Origin: an uncultured Ruminococcus sp.
Lineage (GTDB): Bacteria; Bacillota; Clostridia; Oscillospirales; Ruminococcaceae
DNA: 64,000 bases
Assembly (NCBI GenBank): GCA_900543145.1
Contig: UQPZ01000002.1
Location: 62,001-126,000 of the forward strand
Direction of reading: 5' to 3'
Made by a program: the position numbers and the translations under genes
Notes under the pieces: model-generated
Told to the model about the DNA's origin: nothing
Database searches by the model: none
Seen by the model: only the letters and a program-made list of their open reading frames with translations
Shown here: positions 1 to 8,925 of the stretch, piece after piece
Position numbering within the stretch: the first letter of the stretch is position 1
How the letters are laid out: each line of letters opens with the position of its first letter

Positions 1-1537
1 CGTAATGATAATCCTGTCCCGCACAATCAAGAGAGGTCGATTTAAAGTCGCCGTAATGCTCCTTAGGCGCTTTTGAAACGTCGTCATGCCTGAAGCCGTA
101 AATATCCCCCATAATAGAGTAAAGCTCCGGGGTATCCTCGTCCAGATAATTAGGCGATACAAAATCAAATATAGCCGTTTCTTCGATTCCTATTGCCCTA
201 ACAGATAGATTTACAGGCTCGCTTGATATTTTCGTCAGGTTGTCAGTTCCGAAAATAGTTGCTCCGGTCCCGTACATGATCTCATCAGGATCGAACGGAT
301 TTATTGCAACTCCCGTCATCCACCAGCCAAGCTTGAGCTGTCCCTGCCAATCGAGCCATTCTGAAGCTGAAATATCTATTTTATAGTTTGCTTCCTCAGT
401 ATCGGGATCCCAGAATGAATCCCAGGTCTTTCCGCCGTCGTAGGTTACGAAAACATTATCTACTACTCCCCACAGACACAGCGTTGTAACAACTATATTC
501 TGAGGATCGCCTGGATTTACGGATAATCCGGAATAACCGCAGGTATAAATAAGGTCGGGTGTTATTTCCTTCCATTTACCCTCTTTTATATCGTATTTCT
601 GTACCGCTCCCTGAGTCGCTTCATTCGGGCCTACCTTATATGACCAAGTTGTATACAGATACCCGTCTGAGGAAACCTCCCCCTGAACAGGCTTAAGACG
701 GCTATTGTTCTGCGCCTTTTCCGACATTGGGTTTTCGATCTCGTTCCAGGTTTCTCCTGCGTCGTCAGAACGGTAAATATAATTGCCTGAATTTTTTGCC
801 GCTCCAACAAAAATAGTTTTCGTAGCATTTCCGCTTTCTGAGGAAGCTTTATCAAAAGCTACAAATGTAAGACCTACCGAATATCCGCTTTCAGTATAAC
901 CGCCGTCGGTAGGGAAGCTTTCGACCTTATTCCATGTTCTGCCGTAATCGACCGATCTGTAAAGTCCGGCATTTCTTGTTCCGAAATAAATAATGCTGTT
1001 ATCGTTGGGGTCTACCTGCAAACGTTCGCCCGCACCGCGTCCTACCTCGTTTCCTCCGTTTCCGAAAGGAAGATCGACCTTCATAAAGTTTTCGCCGTAA
1101 TCGTCTGATACAAGTACAGCTCCGCTTCCTGTAGTATACGTACCTGCCGCCAGATACAGCCTGTTAGGCTCTACGGGATCAGTAGCAATACTTTCAATAC
1201 CCATAAGGTTCCAATCGTCACCGCCGATAAAATCTGTAATACATTCCCATCGGTTTGTATCCTTATTAAGCTTATACGCTCCGCCTATATCGGTTCTGGC
1301 GTAAGCAAGACCCTCCTCGGTCGGATTATAAATTACGTTTGGAACAAAACCTCCGCCGACAATTTCAACATTGCCCCATTCCCAGCCTGTTTCCTCATGC
1401 TGAGCGTTATAATAATCCGTCTGTTCAATTTTCCCGTCCGGCTCTGACGATTTGCCGTCCTTTTTGCCGCAGCCCGTAAAAGCTGCAGCTGCAAGAGCGC
1501 AGGCTAAGCCTATGGCTGTAAATTTCCTGAAATTCAC
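1..1537 (-). CDS. GH74 xyloglucanase-type lipoprotein (3' end off window)
   Basis: Translation from a GTG at 1537 (SD AAGGAGGG, 9-nt spacing) is open to the window edge for 512 codons, so the C-terminus is missing. The N-terminus is a lipoprotein signal ending FTGCG, implying anchoring on the outer face of the membrane. The mature part opens with WGNVEIVGGGFVPNVIYN and continues with YARTDIGGAY, the start of the GH74 seven-bladed propeller; the Asp of TDIGG is a catalytic residue in the family. Several Asp-box-like segments (RSVDYGRTW, RSDDAGETW, TYDGGKTW) follow, and near the edge GDIYGFRHDD, a family motif around the second catalytic Asp. The expected activity is cleavage of the beta-1,4-glucan backbone of xyloglucan. 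The family call is firm; endo versus exo action cannot be judged. Confidence 0.9.
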   Translation of the reverse strand, partial: MNFRKFTAIGLACALAAAAFTGCGKKDGKSSEPDGKIEQTDYYNAQHEETGWEWGNVEIVGGGFVPNVIYNPTEEGLAYARTDIGGAYKLNKDTNRWECITDFIGGDDWNLMGIESIATDPVEPNRLYLAAGTYTTGSGAVLVSDDYGENFMKVDLPFGNGGNEVGRGAGERLQVDPNDNSIIYFGTRNAGLYRSVDYGRTWNKVESFPTDGGYTESGYSVGLTFVAFDKASSESGNATKTIFVGAAKNSGNYIYRSDDAGETWNEIENPMSEKAQNNSRLKPVQGEVSSDGYLYTTWSYKVGPNEATQGAVQKYDIKEGKWKEITPDLIYTCGYSGLSVNPGDPQNIVVTTLCLWGVVDNVFVTYDGGKTWDSFWDPDTEEANYKIDISASEWLDWQGQLKLGWWMTGVAINPFDPDEIMYGTGATIFGTDNLTKISSEPVNLSVRAIGIEETAIFDFVSPNYLDEDTPELYSIMGDIYGFRHDDVSKAPKEHYGDFKSTSLDCAGQDYHY

Positions 1538-1624
1538 TGGTTAAAACCCTCCTTGTTTTTAATTAACTTTCAATATATCCGTCTGAAAAAATTTACTAAT
1601 GTTTTTCAAAAGCTGTCACTTGCC

Positions 1625-1638
1625 TGTATTCGTTTACA
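1625..1638. promoter_or_regulatory. cre-like / LacI-family operator upstream of GH74 gene
   Basis: TGTATTCGTTTACA differs at one position from the catabolite-responsive element consensus TGWAANCGNTNWCA in either orientation. It lies about 90 bp upstream of the GH74 start. No convincing -35/-10 pair was found beside it, so the link to this gene is inferred from position only. Confidence 0.4.
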
Positions 1639-1648
1639 TTTTATCACA

Positions 1649-1679
1649 GCAGCAAGAGGCTTGACCAGCCTTTTGCTGC
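1649..1679 (-). terminator. Strong hairpin downstream of small ORF, possible terminator
   Basis: Arms GCAGCAAAAGGCT and AGCCTCTTGCTGC (minus strand) pair over 13 positions with one mismatch around a 5-nt loop. There is no U-run on either side, so termination would be atypical. It separates the alpha-galactosidase unit from the GH74 gene. Confidence 0.4.
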
Positions 1680-1707
1680 CTGCTTATTATTCAGTAAAGA
1701 TTATAGC

Positions 1708-1935
1708 TCAGGTATTCCTTGTACCTTCCAATGTTCTCTTTTCAGTATTGTAGATCATTATTGCTCCTGCGATATCCTGAATGAATATAAACTGAAAAAC
1801 CGCAAGCTTTAATGCTTGCTTACTTGAAATCAAGCCTGCTCTTTTAAGACGTACTACCTCTGCCACTGCCATAAGAGAGGTCGTCATTAAAGACGCATAA
1901 GTTAAACCTATTCCAATAATTATGAGTAAGGGTAT
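1708..1935 (-). CDS. Small membrane protein, possible ATA start or truncated gene
   Basis: The minus frame after the alpha-galactosidase stop encodes about 75 residues, starting IPLLIIIGIGLTY and containing SLMAVAEVVRLKRAG and FQFIFIQDIAGAIMIYN, which read as two membrane segments joined by a basic loop. The SD GGAGG lies 6 nt before an ATA codon at 1935 and overlaps the end of the upstream gene, as in a tight operon. No ATG, GTG or TTG is suitably placed; the first in-frame ATG is at 1887 and would remove the first helix. Either a rare ATA start is used, or an ATG was mutated, or the gene is a remnant. The family is not recognised. Confidence 0.4.
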   Translation of the reverse strand: MPLLIIIGIGLTYASLMTTSLMAVAEVVRLKRAGLISSKQALKLAVFQFIFIQDIAGAIMIYNTEKRTLEGTRNT

Positions 1936-1936
1936 T

Positions 1937-4129
1937 TTATGCCTCCATAAAATGAAGAATCCTTGATTGATAATCTCCCCATATTCCGCCGATATTGATT
2001 CCGCAGTTCATCAAAGCCGCTCCCGAAAGCTTGATTTCCGGCTTGCTTTCCTCAAAGTAATATTTATTCGGGTCAAGTCCCTTCAGCTTGATTCTTCTCG
2101 AACGCTCGTTAGGTCTGCCGAGTACCTGAATAAACTCAAACAGCGCCTCGCTTTTATCCTTTGCAACAAACATCCATGAATCCCAGGTGTTATCCTCGAA
2201 CATATTGCCTATTCTGTACTGATCTCCCGTTCTTACGAGCTTGTTGTACTTATTAAATTCTTCGATCTGTCCCGGAATAGCGTCCCTGTCCTGCTGAGGA
2301 ATCTTTGTAACGTCAAGCTCATAGCCGAAGGTTCCCACCATTGCGACATGTCCTCTTGTTGTAAACGGGGTGCTTCTTCCTACAGTATGGTTAGGGCAGT
2401 CGGAAACGTGAGCGCCCATTGCAGAGCAAGGATAACACATTGATGTACCGTACTGAATTTTCAGTCTTTCTATGGCGTCGGTATCGTCCGAGCACCAGAT
2501 CTGCGGCGAATAATAGAGCATACCCGGATCGAATCTTGCTCCGCCCCCCGAGCAGTTTTCAAGCAGAATGTGCGGATAAGCGCTTGTTACCCTGTCCATA
2601 AGCTCATAAACACCAAGAACATATCTGTGCCAAAGCTCACGCTGGCGGTTTGCGGAAAGAGCATTTGAACCTACCTCAGTTAGCTGTCTGTTCATATCCC
2701 ACTTTATATATTCGATATTTGCCGAATCGAGTATATTTTTCATCATGCCGAAAACATGATCTCTTACGTCCTGTCTTGAATAGTCGAGAACGTACTGCTC
2801 ACGGCAGAGGGTAAGCTCTCTGCCCTTGACCTGGATCGCCCATTCAGGGTGAGTTTTATAAAGCTCCGAGTCGGGAGAGATCATTTCAGGCTCGAACCAG
2901 ATACCGAACTTCATACCCAGCTTATTGACCTCGTCCACAAGATATTTCAGACCACCGTCGATTTTCTTTTCATATACGAACCAATCGCCGAGCGATGAGT
3001 TATCCGAATCTCTGTGACCGAACCAGCCGTCGTCCATTACAAGCATTTCAATGCCAAGCTTTGATGCTTCCTTTGCAATATCAATAAGCTTTTCAGTATT
3101 GAAGTTGAAATATGTAGCCTCCCAGTTGTTGATAAGTATCGGGCGGCGTTTGTCCTTATACTCGCCTCTTATAAGATTATTTCTATATAGGTCGTGGAAG
3201 GTTCTCGACATTTTGCCAAGACCGCTATCCGAATGGACCATAACGGCCTCAGGAGCAATAAACTCCTCACCAGCTTCAAGCAGCCACGAAAAATCCATAT
3301 CGTTTATGCCCATTAGGAAGCGTGTTTTCTTATGCTGTGTAACCTCCGCCTGTGCTATAAAGTTGCCCGAATAAACAAAGTTAAAGCCGTAAACCTCTCC
3401 GCAGTCTTCGTCCGCCTTATGCTCGCAGAGAGCAACAAACGGGTTGTTCTGATGAGAGGATTCGCCGCGCATTGAATCTATAGACTGCTTTCCGTGGTGA
3501 AGTCTGCATCTTTCTACAGCTCGTTCCCTTGCCCACGAGCCGTTAAGGGTTATCATATCAAATTCGTGAGTATCAAAATCAACGCAGGCAGAATAAACTC
3601 TTGTAATAGCACAAGGCTCAGCTCCAGTATTTCTGACCTTTACCGAGCGGGTAATAACATCCAGCTTATCGAAAGCCGTATAAATAAGCGTTGCTTCAAG
3701 ACCTGCCGGCTTGTCCTCCATAACGATCTCAAGAGTTTCGCAGCCGCTTTCCTCTGTCGCAAAAGTTGCCGGCAGACCTTTTAAAGCAGGCTTTCCCTTA
3801 TAAATCTTATGCGACTTATATCTTAGATCACAGGTCGACATTCCTCCATTATCCAATATCTTAAATGCAGGCTCACGGTAGTCGCCGAGGCCGAAGCAGG
3901 GATACTCAAAGGGAAGCGTATCCATATAGCAGGCTTTATCCCGGTTATTAGTCTCCGGCGTAAACGGGTTTTCGTCAAGTCTGAGAAGATAGGTCAGATC
4001 CTCGTCGGGCACTTTTCTTCCGAAATAAACGTGAGCGAGATATTCGCCCGGGGCAGCCTTTATAATATAATCGGTATCCTTTGCGCGAAGCTTGAAGATC
4101 CGCGCGGTTTCATTGTAGCTTATCGGCAT
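1937..4129 (-). CDS. GH36 alpha-galactosidase
   Basis: A 730-residue cytoplasmic enzyme with no signal peptide, expected to remove alpha-1,6-linked galactose from raffinose-type oligosaccharides or galactomannan fragments. The catalytic TIM barrel carries MDDGWFGHR, the nucleophile motif YIKWDMNR (Asp478) and SDDTDAIERL with the acid/base Asp548; these numbers equal those of the characterised Geobacillus enzymes. ENCSGGGARFDPGM is also a family signature. The ATG at 4129 (MPISYNET) is chosen over one 21 codons upstream because AAGGAG lies 9 nt before it and family members begin this way. The gene has its own promoter and palindromic operator and follows the terminator of the transporter operon. 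Confidence 0.95.
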   Translation of the reverse strand: MPISYNETARIFKLRAKDTDYIIKAAPGEYLAHVYFGRKVPDEDLTYLLRLDENPFTPETNNRDKACYMDTLPFEYPCFGLGDYREPAFKILDNGGMSTCDLRYKSHKIYKGKPALKGLPATFATEESGCETLEIVMEDKPAGLEATLIYTAFDKLDVITRSVKVRNTGAEPCAITRVYSACVDFDTHEFDMITLNGSWARERAVERCRLHHGKQSIDSMRGESSHQNNPFVALCEHKADEDCGEVYGFNFVYSGNFIAQAEVTQHKKTRFLMGINDMDFSWLLEAGEEFIAPEAVMVHSDSGLGKMSRTFHDLYRNNLIRGEYKDKRRPILINNWEATYFNFNTEKLIDIAKEASKLGIEMLVMDDGWFGHRDSDNSSLGDWFVYEKKIDGGLKYLVDEVNKLGMKFGIWFEPEMISPDSELYKTHPEWAIQVKGRELTLCREQYVLDYSRQDVRDHVFGMMKNILDSANIEYIKWDMNRQLTEVGSNALSANRQRELWHRYVLGVYELMDRVTSAYPHILLENCSGGGARFDPGMLYYSPQIWCSDDTDAIERLKIQYGTSMCYPCSAMGAHVSDCPNHTVGRSTPFTTRGHVAMVGTFGYELDVTKIPQQDRDAIPGQIEEFNKYNKLVRTGDQYRIGNMFEDNTWDSWMFVAKDKSEALFEFIQVLGRPNERSRRIKLKGLDPNKYYFEESKPEIKLSGAALMNCGINIGGIWGDYQSRILHFMEA

Positions 4130-4200
4130 TGCACTGTACTCCTTATATATAAAATAATAAGCAGGCTCCGCACTGATACGGAATCCTTGCATTTAAAATA

Positions 4201-4228
4201 ATTATAACATATCCAAGAAATTATGCAA
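4201..4228 (-). promoter_or_regulatory. Sigma-A type promoter for alpha-galactosidase
   Basis: On the minus strand TTGCAT (4228-4223), 16-nt spacer, TATAAT (4206-4201). The start codon is about 70 nt downstream. Confidence 0.7.
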
Positions 4229-4233
4229 GGTCA

Positions 4234-4245
4234 GAAAACGTTTTC
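4234..4245. promoter_or_regulatory. LacI-family-like operator, GAAAACGTTTTC
   Basis: A perfect 12-bp palindrome with a central CG, ending 5 bp upstream of the -35 box. It shares the core AAACGTTT and the same position relative to -35 with the palindrome in front of the transporter operon at 18114-18127. Placement upstream of -35 would fit activation, or repression by blocking the upstream face. Confidence 0.6.
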
Positions 4246-4290
4246 CGCTAATATTTTTTATGAACTGCCGATAAATATTATAACCAAGTA

Positions 4291-4330
4291 AAAATAAAAA
4301 AGCAGAGCGCACGTTTATAAGCGCTCTGCT
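4291..4330 (-). terminator. Intrinsic terminator of the ABC transporter operon
   Basis: Minus strand: AGCAGAGCGC, 10-nt loop, GCGCTCTGCT, then TTTTTTATTTTTA. It lies 12 nt past the stop of the last permease gene. Confidence 0.9.
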
Positions 4331-4341
4331 TTAAATTGCTG

Positions 4342-5394
4342 TTAAATACCTGTAATACCTGAACGCTCGATACCTTCGATAAAGTACCTCTGGAGGAATA
4401 TGTACATAACCAACAGGGGAGTTATTGAAAGCACACAGCCGGCTTCAAGCCATACGATTATTTGTCTTACCGAAACAGACTGACCGTCGAACAGCTGCTG
4501 CTGGAGATTTGAATCAAGGTTCTTCAGCATAAGCGCAACTGTATCGTTCTTTGTAAAGAACGAGGACGAAACATAGAAGTCGTTCCAGTACCATACTACC
4601 GAGAACAGGAAAACTGTCAGGAATGAAGTTTTTGCGTTAGGAACCATTACCTTCAGATATGTCTTGAGAGGTCCGCAGCCGTCAAGGTAAGCGGCGTCCT
4701 CAAGCTCCTTAGGCAGTCCTCTGAAGAACTGACGGAAGATGAAGATAAACAGTCCTGCTCTGAGTCCGTTTGCAAACAAAGCGGGAAGATACATCGTAAG
4801 TCCGCTGTTGATAAGCGAAATAGACTCGCCGCCGTTTAAGAGCGGGATAAGACCGAAAAGGTCAAAATACGCATACTGCAGATACAGCGGAATCGTCGTT
4901 ATCTGCGGAGGAACGATGATCATAAGAACTACTATAGCAAACAGCAGTCCCTTTCCCTTGAACTTAAATCTTGCGAAGCCGTAGCCTGTAATCGAACAGG
5001 TAACTACCTGAAGCACCGAGGCTACAAGGTTCAGGAAAATCGTATTGAGCACCGTAGTATCAAAATTCATTACGCCCCAAACCTGTTCTATATTGCTCAA
5101 GGTCAGGCTTTTAGGCAGCCATACTACCGACGGGTCGTTCATCTGCTCCGCAGGTCTGAACGCCGTTGAAAGCATGAATATCAAAGGATAAAGGATTACA
5201 AAGCACAAACCGAACAAAATCAGGAATCTGAAGAACGGCCAAACCATTCCTATTATTCTTTTGTTACGGTTATAGCGGATCTGCTCGGGAGTAAAGTACT
5301 TATCAAGTCCATCCTCCTTCATTCGCTTATGACGGGCTTTTACCGCAGCCTTTCGTTCCTTCTCGAACTCTTTTTCTTCTTTTTTAGTTGCCAC
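4342..5394 (-). CDS. Carbohydrate ABC transporter permease, MalG-like (second pair)
   Basis: A 350-residue inner-membrane permease of the MalG/CUT1 type. A basic cytoplasmic N-terminus of about 60 residues precedes six predicted membrane segments. The EAA loop is visible as LPKELEDAAYLDGCGPLKTYLKVMVPN, where the coupling helix contacts an ATPase. The C-terminus reads QRYFIEGIERSGITGI. It is the last gene of the operon, 13 nt after its MalF-like partner, and is followed by a strong terminator. This is the second of two complete MalF/MalG pairs in one operon with a single substrate-binding protein. Substrate is not determinable from sequence. Confidence 0.9.
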   Translation of the reverse strand: MATKKEEKEFEKERKAAVKARHKRMKEDGLDKYFTPEQIRYNRNKRIIGMVWPFFRFLILFGLCFVILYPLIFMLSTAFRPAEQMNDPSVVWLPKSLTLSNIEQVWGVMNFDTTVLNTIFLNLVASVLQVVTCSITGYGFARFKFKGKGLLFAIVVLMIIVPPQITTIPLYLQYAYFDLFGLIPLLNGGESISLINSGLTMYLPALFANGLRAGLFIFIFRQFFRGLPKELEDAAYLDGCGPLKTYLKVMVPNAKTSFLTVFLFSVVWYWNDFYVSSSFFTKNDTVALMLKNLDSNLQQQLFDGQSVSVRQIIVWLEAGCVLSITPLLVMYIFLQRYFIEGIERSGITGI

Positions 5395-5407
5395 TGTAAT
5401 CCCCCCT

Positions 5408-6496
5408 TTATTCTACTTCATAATAAACGAACTTATTGATGATCGCAACAACGATTGCAAGCACTACTCCTACAATAAGGAAGTATGCCCACGCCATAGC
5501 CGCCGAATAGCCGTGCTCCCAGCTGCTTGACTTGTTAAGTACGATAGTCATAACCTCGTTTGACGGGTCAACGAATGAGTCAACGATCGTGTATACCAGG
5601 CTGGCAAGAATCATCGGGCTGATATAAGGAATCGTAATCTTCCAGAAATATTCCCATGCAGTAGCGCCCTCCATCTGAGCCGCCTCCTTAGCAGAGAACG
5701 GTATTCCCTGAAGAGCCGATAGGAACAGAAGTATCTGAATACCCGAATTCCATACCAGATTGAATATATCCGACGTCAGCGAGTTTATCGTTTCCGTCAG
5801 CGTATCACTTATATTATACACTCCCAGGAAGTTGATAAGCTGATCTACCAGATCCGCCTCAAACATACTGCTGAACTGCTCCGAGCCGCCGGCGTATCCG
5901 CCTGTGCTCATATTACCGTTAATAATGTCGATTACAGGACCTGTAGCGATTATAACCGGCAGGAAAAATACCGCTCTTGCAAATGTCCTTCCTCTGAACT
6001 TCTGATTAAGGATCACTGCGATAAATATCGAGAATATCAAGATCAGCGGAGTTTTCAGAGCCGTATTCTGCAGCGTTTCAATAAGCGCCTTGGAATAATC
6101 CTGATCCTTACGGAAAGCGTTCACATAGTTCTGAAAACCTATGAATTTCATTTCCATTCCGCCGGAGCTTACCTTGGTTTCATTGAACGAATAGATCAAA
6201 GACTCTACAAGCGGAAGAATGAAAAAGTAGATCGTACCTAAGATCCATATCGCTATAAAGCCGTAGCCGTAAAGACCTTTTCTTCTTTCGTACGGAATCC
6301 TTGAACCCTTACGCTTTACAGGAGGAGCGGCTTCTGCAGCAAGCTGCTCTGCCGGATCTTCTTCAGCCGCCTCGGCTTCCGGCACTTCCTCAGCTTCACT
6401 GATCACAGCCTGAGCTTCATCGGCTTCCTGAGTTTCCTGAACTTCGGCGCTGTTTTCCAGCTCGTCATTCGGCAAGTTGTTTTCCAAATTACTCAT
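5408..6496 (-). CDS. Sugar ABC transporter permease, MalF-like (second pair)
   Basis: A 362-residue MalF-type permease. The first 70 residues are an unusual acidic, Ala/Glu-rich tail (EAEEVPEAEAAEEDPAEQLA) before a basic patch and the first membrane helix YGYGFIAIWILGTIYFF. The EAA loop reads IPFSAKEAAQMEGATAWEYFWKITIP. A periplasm-side stretch around residues 195-235 is longer than in MalF homologues of the first pair. Start and the DUF5696 stop overlap by one base (TAATG), indicating translational coupling. The acidic tail is not part of the core fold and is not explained. Confidence 0.9.
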   Translation of the reverse strand: MSNLENNLPNDELENSAEVQETQEADEAQAVISEAEEVPEAEAAEEDPAEQLAAEAAPPVKRKGSRIPYERRKGLYGYGFIAIWILGTIYFFILPLVESLIYSFNETKVSSGGMEMKFIGFQNYVNAFRKDQDYSKALIETLQNTALKTPLILIFSIFIAVILNQKFRGRTFARAVFFLPVIIATGPVIDIINGNMSTGGYAGGSEQFSSMFEADLVDQLINFLGVYNISDTLTETINSLTSDIFNLVWNSGIQILLFLSALQGIPFSAKEAAQMEGATAWEYFWKITIPYISPMILASLVYTIVDSFVDPSNEVMTIVLNKSSSWEHGYSAAMAWAYFLIVGVVLAIVVAIINKFVYYEVE

Positions 6497-8901
6497 TAGC
6501 CTTCTATACCTCCTTCTATAGCGTTTCCGAGGTCGTAAACCTGACCGTCGACGGAAGCGGTTCCTGCCGACATATTGACCTCAACAACAACGTTTGAACC
6601 GTCCTTGCTGTAGGTCGTAGTTATTACGTTTCCGTCACCGCTTATTTCATAGTTTGAAATGGTCATATCGCTTACTCCCGAAAGTATCTGACTTGCGAGA
6701 TTCGACTGCTTAGCCGCCATATCGAGCCAGCCTTCATAATTGGAGTAATAAAGCTCGTCGTAATCTGTATCCTTAAGCTCGGCTGCGTCCTCATAGACCA
6801 TATCGTAATGCATTCCCGAACCGGAGGCCAGAGCCAGCATAAAGGTTTCACCTGTGTTTGAGCTGGCGTTTATCGGCTTGGTCGAATAAGGAACATAACC
6901 GTGAATAACCATCTGATAGAACGGAATATCATAGTCGGTAAGGTTGAAGCCGCTTGAGTAAACGGGAACGTTGGTTATCTGCGAAGCGTAAGGCAGAACG
7001 TAAGCGTTTGCTCCGTCGCAGAGTATCGAACCTACTGATTCAGAAGCGCTCTTATAGCCGTTTACTACCGTGTTCAGGGTATCGTTTCTGCTGGAAGAAT
7101 TCTTGCTTGAGAAGTCACTTACCAGCTTAGTCGAATACTCTCCGAAACCTATTTTGTCAAGATCCTTATCCTTGTAGCTTTCGATCATCTGCTCAAAAAC
7201 CTTAACGTAGGAATTCGGAGCAAGCAAAGCGGGAGCAACTCCCTTTACGGGAACTCCGAACGCCGGACTGTAGGAGCTTTGTCTTGAATAAGCGTTTGAA
7301 ACTCTTATAGCTGTATTTGTAAACGCCATATATCCCCAGCTGCCCGAATCCATCTGAATATTATTCATAGACGGGAAAACATCTACGTTCTCGGCTGAAA
7401 TAAAGCTGTTGAAATCCCCCGATCCTCCGAGAGTGCCGGAAGGCTTAACTTTTGTAGATATCTTGTTCTTGATCGAAGCGTTTGTCCAGTCGTTGTAATT
7501 TACGACCATATCGGAAACGCCGTTATCCTTGAACTTATCAACGATCTCCTGAGCCTGACTGAAACCTGTTATCTCGGTTTTCAGCATAAAAGGAATACCT
7601 ACTATCGAGGTCTGCTTCATTACTCCTCCGAAGAAATCGAGATAAAGATCGTTTGAATCCGCTTCGGTCTTCTTTGTAAGACCCTTACTGCTGATAAGAT
7701 AGTTTCTGTAGACCTCAGCACAGTCGGCATAGTTAACGCCGTCGTCCTTATCTATCGGATAATATCTTATTCCGAAGCGCTCTGTCTTTATTCCGCCCTT
7801 TTCAAAGACGGTTATCTTATTTGAATTGTCGCCGCTCATAAAGAAAGCGTCCTGACTTCTTGTCTCAAATTCAAAGTAGCAGTTATTGTATGCCTGCTTA
7901 TTCTGTCCGCTTACCTGTGCCTTCGCATATACATTAGCGTCGCCGTCGGTAGCTATCGCAACCATTCCGCTGTTTCCGGAAACCGTAGCGATAACCGGCA
8001 TATACGCCTGCTCGGTAACTCTCGGAGCGGTAAGCGGGACCGCCGTATAATCCCTGCCGTATATCTGCTGGGAATAATCCGAATAATTGACCTTGCCGTT
8101 ATTGTACTTTATAACTGCGCCGCTTCCGTCAGGAACGATCATATAACCCTCGGTCGCATTGCCGTTCTCGTCAAATGCTGAAATTGCTCCGAAATAGGGA
8201 CAAAGCTGAAGCTTTGTAAGAACCTTTCCGTCAAGAGAGCTTGTATTTGCCTCTTCGATCTCGTCTGTATCAGCGTATACATAAAGATTGTCATCGCAAA
8301 GCTCATAATGAACCGTAAGCTTTACTCCGTCTGAGCCGTACTTATAGGTTACCGCTACGCCGTTTGCTTCGGTCCTCCAGCTCTTTGTCGCTCTTGTAGA
8401 GTATACAGGAGCAGGAGATTCTGTTCTTTTTTCCTGTCTCAGATCGCCGACCTTGATAGCAACGCTTGACGCTATTGCTTTTCTCTGAGCGGACTTCATC
8501 ATTGTGCCCTTTGTTTCATCAATAATAGTTTCGTCGGACATTACATTTATAGGCGATGTCCACCAGTACTTTCCTGAGGATTTTACATAAAGACCAATTC
8601 TTTCATTTTCCTCGTCGGCGTACATTATAAAATTATTGTTTGAAGCGATCTCCTTAGAAGATTTAACTGCATCCTCGTCAGTGATCGGATCGGGCAATTC
8701 GTCCTTATCGTTTTTGCTGTCCTCTTCATCAGCTTCTCCGTCGGAAGACGCTGACGCTTCAGCGCCCTGATCTTCGCCTGCCGCTACGGCTTGGCTATCG
8801 GCTTCGTCCGAGGTTGAGGACGCAGCCATAGAACCCAGAGGCATCAGCATTGTAAGAACTAACGCAAACACAATAGCTTTTTTATAATTTTTGTTATGCA
8901 T
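6496..8901 (-). CDS. Secreted DUF5696 domain protein
   Basis: An 801-residue exported protein: basic start and hydrophobic segment AIVFALVLTMLMPLGSMAAS, then a low-complexity Ser/Asp/Glu linker to about residue 75. The body resembles DUF5696 proteins found beside sugar transporters in Firmicutes. Phrases such as LCPYFGAISAFDENGNATEGYMIVPDGSG and DMVVNYNDWTNASI suggest a beta-domain followed by a barrel-like domain reminiscent of glycoside hydrolases, but no catalytic pair can be assigned. SD GGTGGTG lies 8 nt before the ATG. It overlaps the downstream MalF-like gene by one base. A role in handling or trimming the imported glycan at the cell surface is inference from context. Confidence 0.75.
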   Translation of the reverse strand: MHNKNYKKAIVFALVLTMLMPLGSMAASSTSDEADSQAVAAGEDQGAEASASSDGEADEEDSKNDKDELPDPITDEDAVKSSKEIASNNNFIMYADEENERIGLYVKSSGKYWWTSPINVMSDETIIDETKGTMMKSAQRKAIASSVAIKVGDLRQEKRTESPAPVYSTRATKSWRTEANGVAVTYKYGSDGVKLTVHYELCDDNLYVYADTDEIEEANTSSLDGKVLTKLQLCPYFGAISAFDENGNATEGYMIVPDGSGAVIKYNNGKVNYSDYSQQIYGRDYTAVPLTAPRVTEQAYMPVIATVSGNSGMVAIATDGDANVYAKAQVSGQNKQAYNNCYFEFETRSQDAFFMSGDNSNKITVFEKGGIKTERFGIRYYPIDKDDGVNYADCAEVYRNYLISSKGLTKKTEADSNDLYLDFFGGVMKQTSIVGIPFMLKTEITGFSQAQEIVDKFKDNGVSDMVVNYNDWTNASIKNKISTKVKPSGTLGGSGDFNSFISAENVDVFPSMNNIQMDSGSWGYMAFTNTAIRVSNAYSRQSSYSPAFGVPVKGVAPALLAPNSYVKVFEQMIESYKDKDLDKIGFGEYSTKLVSDFSSKNSSSRNDTLNTVVNGYKSASESVGSILCDGANAYVLPYASQITNVPVYSSGFNLTDYDIPFYQMVIHGYVPYSTKPINASSNTGETFMLALASGSGMHYDMVYEDAAELKDTDYDELYYSNYEGWLDMAAKQSNLASQILSGVSDMTISNYEISGDGNVITTTYSKDGSNVVVEVNMSAGTASVDGQVYDLGNAIEGGIEG

Positions 8902-8925
8902 TTAATTTACACCACCGTTTCTTAT

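Noticed and set aside
1553..1753. 66-codon plus-strand ORF upstream of GH74
   Set aside because: It runs across the GH74 leader and a hairpin on the opposite strand and lacks an SD.
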